From positions 1 to 64,000 of the forward strand of contig NZ_VHLH01000006.1 in the NCBI RefSeq assembly GCF_006516965.1: a stretch of 64,000 nucleotides of DNA. Reading direction: 5' to 3'. The translations under genes and the position numbers were made by a program. Below, one piece after another: positions 56,353 to 64,000 of this stretch. The DNA is from Pararhizobium mangrovi. Its GTDB lineage: Bacteria > Pseudomonadota > Alphaproteobacteria > Rhizobiales > Rhizobiaceae. Each line of letters begins with the position of its first letter. Within the stretch, counting starts at the first letter, position 1. The notes below the pieces were generated by a model. It searched no databases, was not told the DNA's origin, and saw only the letters and a program-made list of their open reading frames with translations.

Positions 56353-56380
56353 CCACGAAGCCGGATATCCGGCTTCGTGG
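56353..56380 (+). other. 28-bp perfect palindrome between tctC and tctB
   Basis: Both halves match exactly (14-bp arms starting CCACGAAGCCGGAT, centre at 56366/56367, no loop). In RNA it forms a strong hairpin behind the binding-protein gene, without a T-run. It probably protects tctC mRNA and lowers tctBA expression. The rest of the 127-base gap has no gene. Confidence 0.65.
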
Positions 56381-56454
56381 CATCGGCAAGCGGCGGGCGA
56401 CGGGCATCCTGACGGAAACCCCATCCCTCCTCTCGTCGCGAGGGATCCTCAGTC

Positions 56455-56913
56455 ATGAAAACGAACGACCTTCTTTTTTCCGCTTTCTACATCGTCGTCC
56501 TGCTCATTGCCGGTACGCAGCTCTCCAAGCTTTCCGACACGAACAGCGCAATGGTCTCTTCCAAGCTGTTCCCCACGCTCGTCATCGGCGCGGGGCTGGC
56601 GGTGGGCGTCATCGAAACCCTGCGCACGCTGATCGCGAAGACACCCGATGGTGCGCCGAGCTTTTCGATGGTCTGGAGCAAGGCCTTTGCAGCCCGGCGG
56701 ATGATGCTTCTCGGCGTCTTCGTCGTCTACCTCTTCACGATCACGCTCGTCGGCTTCCTCGTCGCGACAAGCGTCTTCTGCTTCGTGGCGATCATCCTGC
56801 TCACACCGAAACCGCGGCCATCGACCTTTCTTGGTGCCGCGATCGTGACCGCCGGGACCATCGGCGTCATTTACGAGCTGCTCGTCGTCTATCTTCAAGC
56901 TTTCCTTCCCTGA
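56455..56913 (+). CDS. tctB: TctB-type small membrane subunit (TTT system)
   Basis: 152 residues with four hydrophobic segments: LLFSAFYIVVLLIAGTQL, FPTLVIGAGLAVGVIE, MMLLGVFVVYLFTITLVGF and GAAIVTAGTIGVIYELLVV. This 4-span pattern and size are typical of TctB, which pairs with TctA. Sequence of the family is poorly conserved, but context (tctC before, tctA 13 bases after) makes the call safe. Confidence 0.88.
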   Translation: MKTNDLLFSAFYIVVLLIAGTQLSKLSDTNSAMVSSKLFPTLVIGAGLAVGVIETLRTLIAKTPDGAPSFSMVWSKAFAARRMMLLGVFVVYLFTITLVGFLVATSVFCFVAIILLTPKPRPSTFLGAAIVTAGTIGVIYELLVVYLQAFLP

Positions 56914-56926
56914 GAGAGGCAAGCCA

Positions 56927-58447
56927 ATGTATGATCTCGTTCTTCAGGGTGCGGCGAGCGTCTTCCAGCCATGGCCGTTGATCGCCATCATGGTGGGCGT
57001 CGCGGGCGGTCTCGTCATCGGGTCGATCCCGGGCCTGACCTCCACCATGGCGATCGCGCTCCTGGTTCCCATTACCTACGCGATGGACATCAAGATCGCG
57101 CTGCCGCTCTTGATGGGCGTGTATTGCGGGGCCATCTCCGGCGGTCTCGTCGGCGCGATCCTTCTCAACATTCCCGGCACGCCCGCTTCGGCCAGCACCT
57201 GTCTCGACGGGTTTCCCATGGCCGCGAAAGGCCAGGCGACACGCGCGTTGGGGCTTGCGGTCTATTCGTCGATGATCGGCGGTACGATCTCCGGTCTGGC
57301 GCTGATGACGATCGCGCCTCTGCTGGCGAAGGTCGCCCTTTCCTTCGGCCCATGGGAATATTTCTCGCTCGTCGTCTTCACCTTCTCCTGCATCTCGGCG
57401 ATGTCGGTGAAGGGCCGCGCGGTCAAGGCGTTCATGGCAGCCTTCATCGGTCTCGCGCTGGCGCTCGTCGGCCTCGACGAGGCGTCCGGCCAGGTCCGCA
57501 TGACCTTCGGCTTCACGTCGCTGGAGGCCGGGTTCAACGAATTGCCGGCCCTGATCGGCCTCTACGCCATCCCGCAGCTGCTTGCCGATTGCGACGACAT
57601 CGGCAAGGCGGGCACGCTGCTGAAGATCGACTATAATTTGCGCACCTTCATGGGCACCTTCTCCGAGGTGATGACGCGCAAGCGCGACCTTCTTCGCTCC
57701 TCTTTCATCGGCATCGTCATCGGCATCCTTCCCGGCGTCGGCCCCGGCCTTTCCAACATCGTCGCCTACAGTCAGGCCAAGCGCGCTTCGAAGCATCCGG
57801 AGAAGTACGGAACCGGAGAACTTCCCGAAAGCGTCATGTCTCCGGAGGCCGCCAACAACGCGAGCATGGGCGGCGCGCTGATCCCCATGCTGACGCTCGG
57901 CATTCCGGGTGACGCCTCGACGCTGATGATGCTGGGCGCCTTCATGCTTCACGGCATCGACCCGGGCCCGCTGCTCTTCCGCGACAACGGCACGATCGTG
58001 TGGATCGCCTTCATCTCGTTCTTCGTCGCGTTCGCCTTCTGCACGGTGATCTATCACTTCTTCATTCCGCTCACGGTGAAGGCGATCTCCGTGCCGCGCT
58101 ACTACGTCATCCCGATCCTTCTCATCCTGTGCGTCGTCGGCTGCTACGCGCTCAACAACCGCATGTTCGACGTCTACTGCTTCCTCGGCTTCGGCCTGCT
58201 CGGCTATCTGCTGGAGATCGCACGGGTGCCGGTCCTGCCGGTCATCCTCGGTCTGATCCTCGGGCCGATGGCGGAGAAGCAGCTCCGACTGGCGCTCGCC
58301 TTCGGGCAGGATTCGCTGACGCCCTTCTTCACCCGGCCGATCTCCGGCACCATCCTCGCGGTCGCGATCCTGTCGCTGATCGTTCCGCCCCTTCTCGCGC
58401 GCTACCGCTCCTACCGGCGGCGCTCCCTGAACGAGGAAATCGCATGA
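56927..58447 (+). CDS. tctA: TctA-type large membrane subunit (TTT system)
   Basis: 506 residues, about 12 membrane segments. The two symmetric family motifs are VIGSIPGLTSTMAIALLVP near the N-terminus and VIGILPGVGPGLSNIVAYSQ in the middle, followed by PEAANNASMGGALIPMLTLG and FMLHGIDPGPLLF. It uses an ion gradient to move the acid presented by TctC. Its stop codon overlaps the start of the sulfurtransferase gene (ATGA at 58444-58447), tying transport to the enzymes that follow. Confidence 0.95.
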   Translation: MYDLVLQGAASVFQPWPLIAIMVGVAGGLVIGSIPGLTSTMAIALLVPITYAMDIKIALPLLMGVYCGAISGGLVGAILLNIPGTPASASTCLDGFPMAAKGQATRALGLAVYSSMIGGTISGLALMTIAPLLAKVALSFGPWEYFSLVVFTFSCISAMSVKGRAVKAFMAAFIGLALALVGLDEASGQVRMTFGFTSLEAGFNELPALIGLYAIPQLLADCDDIGKAGTLLKIDYNLRTFMGTFSEVMTRKRDLLRSSFIGIVIGILPGVGPGLSNIVAYSQAKRASKHPEKYGTGELPESVMSPEAANNASMGGALIPMLTLGIPGDASTLMMLGAFMLHGIDPGPLLFRDNGTIVWIAFISFFVAFAFCTVIYHFFIPLTVKAISVPRYYVIPILLILCVVGCYALNNRMFDVYCFLGFGLLGYLLEIARVPVLPVILGLILGPMAEKQLRLALAFGQDSLTPFFTRPISGTILAVAILSLIVPPLLARYRSYRRRSLNEEIA

Positions 58448-59298
58448 GCACCTCTCCCCTGATCGATCCTTCGACACTCGCGAACGAACTCGACGACCCG
58501 AAGCTCGTCGTCCTCGATGCGAGCTGGTACATGCCGGCCCACGAGCGCGATCCGGAAGCCGAGTTCGAGGCCGGGCACATCGCCGGCGCTCGCCGCTTCG
58601 ACTTCGACGGCGACGTGCGCGACCCCGACAGTTCCCTGCCGCACATGATGCCTTCGGCCGAACGCTTCCAGGAGCGCGTCCAGGCGCTCGGCATCGACCG
58701 CGACAGCCGCATCGTCGTCTATGACGGCATGGGCATCTTCGCCGCACCGCGCGCCTGGTGGATGTTCAAGGCTATGGGCCACGACGACGTGCGCGTGCTC
58801 GATGGCGGCCTGCCGGCCTGGAAGGCTGCGGGACAGCCGGTCGAAGACGGATCGCAGGCAACGCTGGAACGCGGCGACTTCGTCGCGCGTCCCGATCCGG
58901 CGCGCATCCGCGACGCCGAGCAGGTTCTGCAATCGCTCGACCGTGCCGAGACGGTCGTGGACGCACGCGCCGCCCCGCGCTTTACCGGCAAGCAGGCCGA
59001 GCCGCGGGCTGGCCTTCGTTCCGGTCACATGCCCGGGGCACGCAACCTGCCCTTCGACCGGATCCTCAAGGACGGGCATTACCGTTCGCCTGAGGAAATC
59101 CGGAAGGCCTACGAGGAAGCCGGCGTCGACGGCAAAAAGCCGATCGTCACGACATGCGGCTCGGGCGTCACCGCAGCCGTGCTCGCACTTGGCGCGGAGA
59201 GCGCCGGTCTCGGGCCGGTCGCCGTCTACGACGGGTCGTGGTCGGAATGGGGGCAGGAAACGCGCCCCGAACTGCCGGTCGTCAAGGGCGAGGCATGA
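58444..59298 (+). CDS. sseA: 3-mercaptopyruvate/thiosulfate sulfurtransferase (two rhodanese domains)
   Basis: 284 residues. Inactive N-terminal rhodanese domain (LVVLDASWYMP, GHIAGARRFDFDGDV) and active C-terminal domain with the nucleophile C238 in the loop TCGSGVTAAV; CGSGVT(A) is the hallmark of mercaptopyruvate sulfurtransferases rather than thiosulfate ones. Takes sulfur from 3-mercaptopyruvate to a thiol acceptor, leaving pyruvate. Coupled on both sides (ATGA with tctA and with the MmgE/PrpD gene). Its presence in a carboxylate operon is unusual and suggests a sulfur-bearing substrate or intermediate. Symbol by family. Confidence 0.88.
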   Translation: MSTSPLIDPSTLANELDDPKLVVLDASWYMPAHERDPEAEFEAGHIAGARRFDFDGDVRDPDSSLPHMMPSAERFQERVQALGIDRDSRIVVYDGMGIFAAPRAWWMFKAMGHDDVRVLDGGLPAWKAAGQPVEDGSQATLERGDFVARPDPARIRDAEQVLQSLDRAETVVDARAAPRFTGKQAEPRAGLRSGHMPGARNLPFDRILKDGHYRSPEEIRKAYEEAGVDGKKPIVTTCGSGVTAAVLALGAESAGLGPVAVYDGSWSEWGQETRPELPVVKGEA

Positions 59299-60695
59299 AC
59301 GACGAACCGGAACTGGGGCCGCTTGCGCGCACCTGCTCGGCGTTCGTCTACGATGCGCGGGACGACCGTCTGCGCGCGCGGCTGTGGACGACGGTCCTCG
59401 ACTGGACCTCCGCACTCTTTGCCGGCACCGGCCACGGACTTTACGACGCCTATACGGCCGCCCTGCTTTCCAGCGAGGAACGCGGGCCGTGCAGCGTAGC
59501 CGGCATGGCGGGCCACCATCCGGTTTCCGCCGCGGCCCAGGCGAACGCCGCGATCAGCCATTTCTGGGAGGTCGACGACGCCCACCGCGATTCGACCTCG
59601 CATCCGGGCATCACCGTTCTGCCGGCCGTCATGGCGCTCGCCGAGGCACGCAACCTCGACGCGCAGACATGCGCGGCCGCGATCGTCGCGGGTATCGAGA
59701 CGGTCATCCGCGTCGGCAGCCATTTCGGAGCCGCGCACTACGGCGTGTCGCACACGACCGCGACGGCCGGCAGCCTGGGTGCAGCCGCAGCAGCCGCCCG
59801 GGCGATCGGCCTCGACGAACACGGCACACTTTCCGCACTAGGCCATGCCGGCACGCAGGCCGCCGGGCTATGGGCCTTTCTCGACGAAGGCGCGACCGAC
59901 GCCAAGGCTTTCCACGCGTCGACGGCCGTGCGCAACGGGATTGCCGCCGCGCGCATGGCCGAAGCGGAGATTACCGGCGCGCACCGTGTACTCGAGGCTC
60001 CGCGTGGCATGCGTCGCGCATGGCATCTCGAAGCCTGCGACCCTGCATGGCTCCTACCGGGCAAGGATCCGCTCATCCATACGTTGACGGTCAAGGGGTG
60101 GCCCGTCTGCGGCCAGATCCATTCCGCGCTCGACTGTGCGGCGGCCCTCGCCGAAGCGCATCCCGATCTCGCCGCAAGCGACGCGCCGGTGACGGTCGAG
60201 CTGCCGGCAAGCGCTTTGGCGATCGCCGGCATCGCCGATCCGCACAGTGTTGCCGAAGCGAAGTTCTCGACGGCGTTCTGCATCGCCGCGACGCTCTGCG
60301 GCAAGCCACCGAGCTTCGCAGGCCTCACGCCGGCTCTCGTTGCCGACGAGACCGTGCGCGCCCGCATGGCGACGGTCGATGTCACGGAGGAGCCGGCTTT
60401 CACGGCCCGGTTCCCCGCCGAACGTCCGGCGCGCGTGACGATCGCCGGCGAGGATGGCGCGGTTCGCGACGAACGCCATTTCCGCCGCGGCGACCCGGAA
60501 GCACCGTGGGATCGCGAGGCGATGGTCGAACGCACGAGCGCCGTCCTCGGCCTCACGTCCCGAACCGTCGATGCCGGCGCGCTGGTTGCCTGGTGCGACG
60601 CGCTGAGCGGTGCCGGATCCGATTGGCACGCCGGCGCCCTTTACGGAATGCTTTCGCCCGAACGGCGAACCGCGGAAGAAGCGATGGCCCTATGA
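59295..60695 (+). CDS. MmgE/PrpD-family protein
   Basis: 466 residues. The helical N-terminal domain shows RLWTTVLDWTSALFAG, ANAAISHFWEVDDAHRDSTSHPG (the conserved D-D-x-H active-site region) and ALAEARNLD; the middle has LGHAGTQAAGLWAF and AKAFHASTAVRNGIAAA. Known members include 2-methylcitrate dehydratase PrpD, cis-aconitate decarboxylase and iminodisuccinate epimerase of Agrobacterium. No prpB/prpC genes are here, so a methylcitrate cycle role is unlikely. ATGA overlaps join it to the sulfurtransferase and oxidase genes. Dehydratase or epimerase of the cluster's substrate is the best guess. Confidence 0.85.
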   Translation: MNDEPELGPLARTCSAFVYDARDDRLRARLWTTVLDWTSALFAGTGHGLYDAYTAALLSSEERGPCSVAGMAGHHPVSAAAQANAAISHFWEVDDAHRDSTSHPGITVLPAVMALAEARNLDAQTCAAAIVAGIETVIRVGSHFGAAHYGVSHTTATAGSLGAAAAAARAIGLDEHGTLSALGHAGTQAAGLWAFLDEGATDAKAFHASTAVRNGIAAARMAEAEITGAHRVLEAPRGMRRAWHLEACDPAWLLPGKDPLIHTLTVKGWPVCGQIHSALDCAAALAEAHPDLAASDAPVTVELPASALAIAGIADPHSVAEAKFSTAFCIAATLCGKPPSFAGLTPALVADETVRARMATVDVTEEPAFTARFPAERPARVTIAGEDGAVRDERHFRRGDPEAPWDREAMVERTSAVLGLTSRTVDAGALVAWCDALSGAGSDWHAGALYGMLSPERRTAEEAMAL

Positions 60696-62131
60696 CGAGC
60701 GAACACGAGAACGAAGCCCGCCGCACCGATCTGCCCGAAGGGTTCGTCGATGCCCTTCGCGAGGCGCTGACGGATGGCAGCGTCATCACCGACGTGGACG
60801 ATCTCGAACCGTATCTGCGAGAAGAACGCGGCCTCTTTGCCGGAAAGGCGCAGGTCGTCGTCACGCCTGCCACGACCGAAGAACTTGCGAGCGCGGTCGC
60901 CATCTGCGCGGAGGCCGGCGTCGGAATGGTGCCGCAGGGCGGCAATACCGGTCTCGTCGGCGGATCGGTGTCGAACGCCGGCGAAATCGTCGTATCGATG
61001 AAGCGCATGAACGCCATCCGCGAGGTCGATGCGGTGAACTTCACCGCGACCGTCGAGGCCGGCGCCGTGCTCGCCGATATCCAGAAGGCGGCGGCCGATG
61101 CCGGGTGCCTGTTCCCGCTTTCGCTCGGCGCGGAAGGAAGCTGCACGATCGGCGGCAACATCGCGAGCAATGCCGGCGGCATCGGCGTGCTTCGCTACGG
61201 CAACACGCGCCAGCTCACGCTCGGCCTCGAAGTGGTGCTGCCGGACGGGCGCGTATGGGACGGCATGCGGCCGCTCTGGAAGGATAATTCTGGCTATTCG
61301 CTGAAGGACGTCTTCATCGGCAGCGAAGGCTCGCTCGGTTTCGTGACGGCCGCCGTCGTGAAGCTCTTTCCCGAACCGAAGGAGATGCAGACCGCCTTTT
61401 GCGCCCTTCCCTCGCCCGCCGCCGCGCTTTCCCTGCTTTCGCTCGCGCGCAAGCGCAGCGGCGATCAGGTCGCGGCCTTCGAACTCCTGTCGGACTTCGC
61501 CTGCGGGATCGTCTGCGAGCACGCCGGCGGCGTCTTCCCGCTCGGGGAACGCCGGCCGTGGTACGCGCTCATCGAGCTTTCGTCCTCGCGCGAGAACTCC
61601 GATCTGCGGGAGGTCTTCGAAGGCATTCTCGCCGAAGCGTTCGAGGAAGGCCTCGTGGAGGATGCCGTACTGGCGGAATCGCTCGACCAGCGCGAGCGCC
61701 TCTGGGTGCTCCGCGAACGCACCCCGGAGGCACAGAAGAAGGCCGGCGGATCGATCAAGCACGATATCTCGGTGCCGGTCGGCTCCGTGCCGGCCTTCAT
61801 CGAAAAGGCGAGCGCGGCCGTCGAGGACTATATGCCGGGCATCAACGTCTGCGCGTTCGGCCATGTCGGCGACGGCAACATCCACTTCAACATGACGCAG
61901 CCCGAAGGCATGGAAAAGGCGGCGTTCCTCGGACACTGGGAACGCGTCAACGATATCGTCCATCCCATCGCGCGCGACTTCAAGGGATCGATCTCCGCCG
62001 AACACGGGATCGGCCTTTTGAAGGTGAAGGAGATCAAGGATTACCGAAGCGCGGTCGAAGAGGATCTGAACGCACGCATCAAGCGCGCGATCGATCCGCA
62101 GAACCTGATGAACCCGGAAAAGTTCATCTAG
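60692..62131 (+). CDS. FAD-linked 2-hydroxy-acid dehydrogenase, GlcD/D2HGDH-like
   Basis: 479 residues. FAD_binding_4 domain: VVVTPATTEELASAVAIC, PQGGNTGLVGGSV, LGAEGSCTIGGNIASNAGG and FIGSEGSLGFVT. C-terminal FAD-oxidase domain: KHDISVPVGSVP, AFGHVGDGNIHFN (metal-binding His) and SAEHGIGLLK. The family oxidises D-2-hydroxy acids (glycolate, D-lactate, D-2-hydroxyglutarate, D-malate) to 2-oxo acids. Start overlaps the preceding gene as ATGA. Its stop codon TAG is the first part of an intergenic repeat. In this operon it may oxidise a hydroxy acid released by the lyase or MmgE/PrpD step. Confidence 0.88.
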   Translation: MTSEHENEARRTDLPEGFVDALREALTDGSVITDVDDLEPYLREERGLFAGKAQVVVTPATTEELASAVAICAEAGVGMVPQGGNTGLVGGSVSNAGEIVVSMKRMNAIREVDAVNFTATVEAGAVLADIQKAAADAGCLFPLSLGAEGSCTIGGNIASNAGGIGVLRYGNTRQLTLGLEVVLPDGRVWDGMRPLWKDNSGYSLKDVFIGSEGSLGFVTAAVVKLFPEPKEMQTAFCALPSPAAALSLLSLARKRSGDQVAAFELLSDFACGIVCEHAGGVFPLGERRPWYALIELSSSRENSDLREVFEGILAEAFEEGLVEDAVLAESLDQRERLWVLRERTPEAQKKAGGSIKHDISVPVGSVPAFIEKASAAVEDYMPGINVCAFGHVGDGNIHFNMTQPEGMEKAAFLGHWERVNDIVHPIARDFKGSISAEHGIGLLKVKEIKDYRSAVEEDLNARIKRAIDPQNLMNPEKFI

Positions 62132-62234
62132 AGCATTTCCAGCCAAAGCGGGATCGCTTTGGCGTTGGATAATGCGACAAAACAAAAAGCTGGAGCATTT
62201 CTTGTGAACCAGAGTTCACCGAAAATGCTCCAGC
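62129..62234. repeat. rhizobial-type palindromic intergenic repeat
   Basis: Begins TAGAGCATTTCCAG on the stop codon of the oxidase gene. Hairpin 1: CCAAAGCG-GGAT-CGCTTTGG (62143-62162). A linker with ATAATGCG and ACAAAACAAAAAGC follows, then hairpin 2 at 62189-62234: GCTGGAGCATTT pairs with AAATGCTCCAGC (one extra A), enclosing GTGAAC-CAGA-GTTCAC. This layout, with AATGCG-ACAAAACAAAAAGC between two AGCATTT arms, is a common repeat type in Rhizobiales genomes. Not coding. It separates the operon from the metallo-hydrolase gene. Confidence 0.8.
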
Positions 62235-62318
62235 CGACCGGCGGCTTCCGCGATCCCGAACGCTGCGGCGCGAACTCGCGCCCGGCGGCCATTTCTCGTC
62301 AACGTCCGGAGTCTCGCC

Positions 62319-63197
62319 ATGAGCGATGCGACCCCTCTCGTCACCGCGTTTCACGACCCCGATACCTTCTCCAACCAGTACGTCATCGCCTGCCCGGCGA
62401 CGAAGCGCTGCGCCATCATCGATCCCGTTCTCGACTTCGACGCGAAGGCCGGCGCGACCGCGACGACGCAGGCCGATTCGCTGCTTGCCCATGTCGAGAA
62501 GGAAGGGCTGACGATCGAGTGGATCCTCGACACCCATCCGCATGCGGACCACATCTCCGCGGCCGCCTACCTGAAGGAAAGGACCGGAGCGCCGATGGCG
62601 ATCGGCGAGAAGGTCGTCGAGGTGCAGGAACTCTGGAAGGCGATCTACAACCGGCCGGACTTTCCCGCCGACGGATCGCAATGGGACCGGCTCTTTGCCG
62701 AAGGCGACACGTTCACGATCGGCGATCTCGACGCGAAGGTCCTGTTCTCGCCCGGCCACACCCTTGCTTCGATCACCTACGTCATCGGTGATGCCGCCTT
62801 CGTCCACGATACGCTCTTCATGCCGGACGGTGGCACGGCGCGGGCGGACTTTCCCGGCGCAAGTGCAAGCCGCCTCTGGAACTCGATCCAGGACATCATG
62901 GCGCTACCGGACGCGACGCGCATCTTTACCGGACACGACTACCAGCCGAACGGTCGCGAGCCGAGATGGGAGTCGACCGTGGGCGAACAGCGCGCCACGA
63001 ACATCCATCTGACGAAAGCCGAAGACGAGGCCGCCTTCGTGGCGCTGCGTGAGGCGCGCGATCGGACTCTGCCGATGCCGAGGCTTATCCTGCATGCCCT
63101 GCAGGTGAACATGAACGGCGGCCGGCTGCCCGAGCCCGAGGATAACGGAATGCGCTACCTCAAATTTCCGCTCGATGCGCTTTCGCGTTCCTCATGA
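62319..63197 (+). CDS. metallo-beta-lactamase-fold hydrolase, ETHE1/Blh-like
   Basis: 292 residues. Metal motif T72-H-P-H-A-D-H78, then FSPGHTLASITYVIGD (third His), FVHDTLFMPDGGTARADFPG (bridging Asp) and FTGHDYQPNGR (last His). GGTARADFPGG-like and THPHADH features are shared by persulfide dioxygenase ETHE1 and the Blh proteins that act with BigR in sulfide detoxification; glyoxalase II is the other close family. Because a sulfurtransferase is encoded upstream, oxidation of persulfide is plausible. It is separated from that operon by the repeat. Confidence 0.85.
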   Translation: MSDATPLVTAFHDPDTFSNQYVIACPATKRCAIIDPVLDFDAKAGATATTQADSLLAHVEKEGLTIEWILDTHPHADHISAAAYLKERTGAPMAIGEKVVEVQELWKAIYNRPDFPADGSQWDRLFAEGDTFTIGDLDAKVLFSPGHTLASITYVIGDAAFVHDTLFMPDGGTARADFPGASASRLWNSIQDIMALPDATRIFTGHDYQPNGREPRWESTVGEQRATNIHLTKAEDEAAFVALREARDRTLPMPRLILHALQVNMNGGRLPEPEDNGMRYLKFPLDALSRSS

Positions 63198-63198
63198 C

Positions 63199-63229
63199 GA
63201 AAAAAGCCGCCCTCTTTCCCGAGAGCGGC
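63199..63229 (-). terminator. intrinsic terminator of the aspartate aminotransferase gene
   Basis: On the minus strand GCCGCTCTC pairs with GAGGGCGGC (63225-63229 with 63206-63210, inner TCTC/GAG-G) around a 6-base loop, followed by TTTTTT (63205-63200). Placed 25 bases after the stop at 63255. The A-run lies directly behind the metallo-hydrolase gene on the other strand. Confidence 0.8.
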
Positions 63230-63254
63230 CCCTGCGAATGATGGCGCGGCAGTC

Positions 63255-64000
<746 letters not shown>

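Noticed and set aside
59295-60695. PrpD of the methylcitrate cycle
   Set aside because: No prpB, prpC or acnD-like gene accompanies it, and it is translationally tied to a sulfurtransferase and an oxidase.

Overview
The window is chromosomal DNA of a GC-rich alphaproteobacterium, most likely of the Hyphomicrobiales (Rhizobiales). The signs are the gene pairs greA-lpcC, lrp-trxB-lsrB followed by an AbcR-type sRNA, carA and carB as separate loci, dnaG and rpoD close together, and a rhizobial-type palindromic repeat at 62129. A fused glycine-to-betaine methyltransferase suggests a salt-tolerant, perhaps marine, lineage. The genus cannot be read from this stretch. No CRISPR array, prophage, insertion sequence or replication origin was seen.

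Layout. 1-8.8 kb: end of fpr, the betaine methyltransferase, a cupin, an LtaS/OpgB-like phosphoglycerol transferase, a GH25 lipoprotein muramidase, an MltB-type transglycosylase, a 311-bp element with perfect 33-bp terminal inverted repeats, and a small lipoprotein. 9.1-23.5 kb: a sugar region. An AraC regulator is followed by a XylFGH-like ABC importer and an SDR; then come a diguanylate cyclase, an ATGA-coupled group (32-codon leader ORF, aldose epimerase, enolase-superfamily dehydratase) with an SDR behind it, and a convergent AraFGH-like importer with a divergent GntR/FadR regulator. This fits uptake and non-phosphorylative oxidation of an aldose (mutarotase, dehydrogenase, aldonate dehydratase).

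23.6-43.8 kb is mostly housekeeping: a tRNA with CAT anticodon, a SIMPL protein, YjbQ, rpoD, an MscS channel lying between rpoD and dnaG, dnaG, a 28-aa membrane protein preceded by an orphan terminator, YqeY, carA, a MATE exporter, carB, two small secreted proteins, an MFS carrier, HupE with a partner membrane protein, and greA with a terminator in its leader. 43.8-46.9 kb: surface polysaccharide genes (LpcC-like, Stealth, GT2-type). 46.9-49.9 kb: lrp, trxB, lsrB and the AbcR-like sRNA. 50-52.7 kb: a phytase-like secreted protein and a HerA-like ATPase.

52.7-63.2 kb is the best candidate for an undescribed pathway. An IclR regulator is divergent from an AhpD-like protein, a fumarase/aspartase-superfamily lyase and a complete tripartite tricarboxylate transporter (TctCBA). 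TctA is then coupled by ATGA overlaps to a mercaptopyruvate-type sulfurtransferase, an MmgE/PrpD protein and a GlcD/D2HGDH-type FAD oxidase; an ETHE1/Blh-like metallo-hydrolase follows. The set suggests import and breakdown of a polycarboxylate, possibly an amino- or thio-substituted succinate; the substrate is unknown. The window ends inside an aspartate aminotransferase gene. Starts were chosen from Shine-Dalgarno sites, signal peptides, overlaps and family lengths; functions are by recognition of motifs and were not checked by database search.
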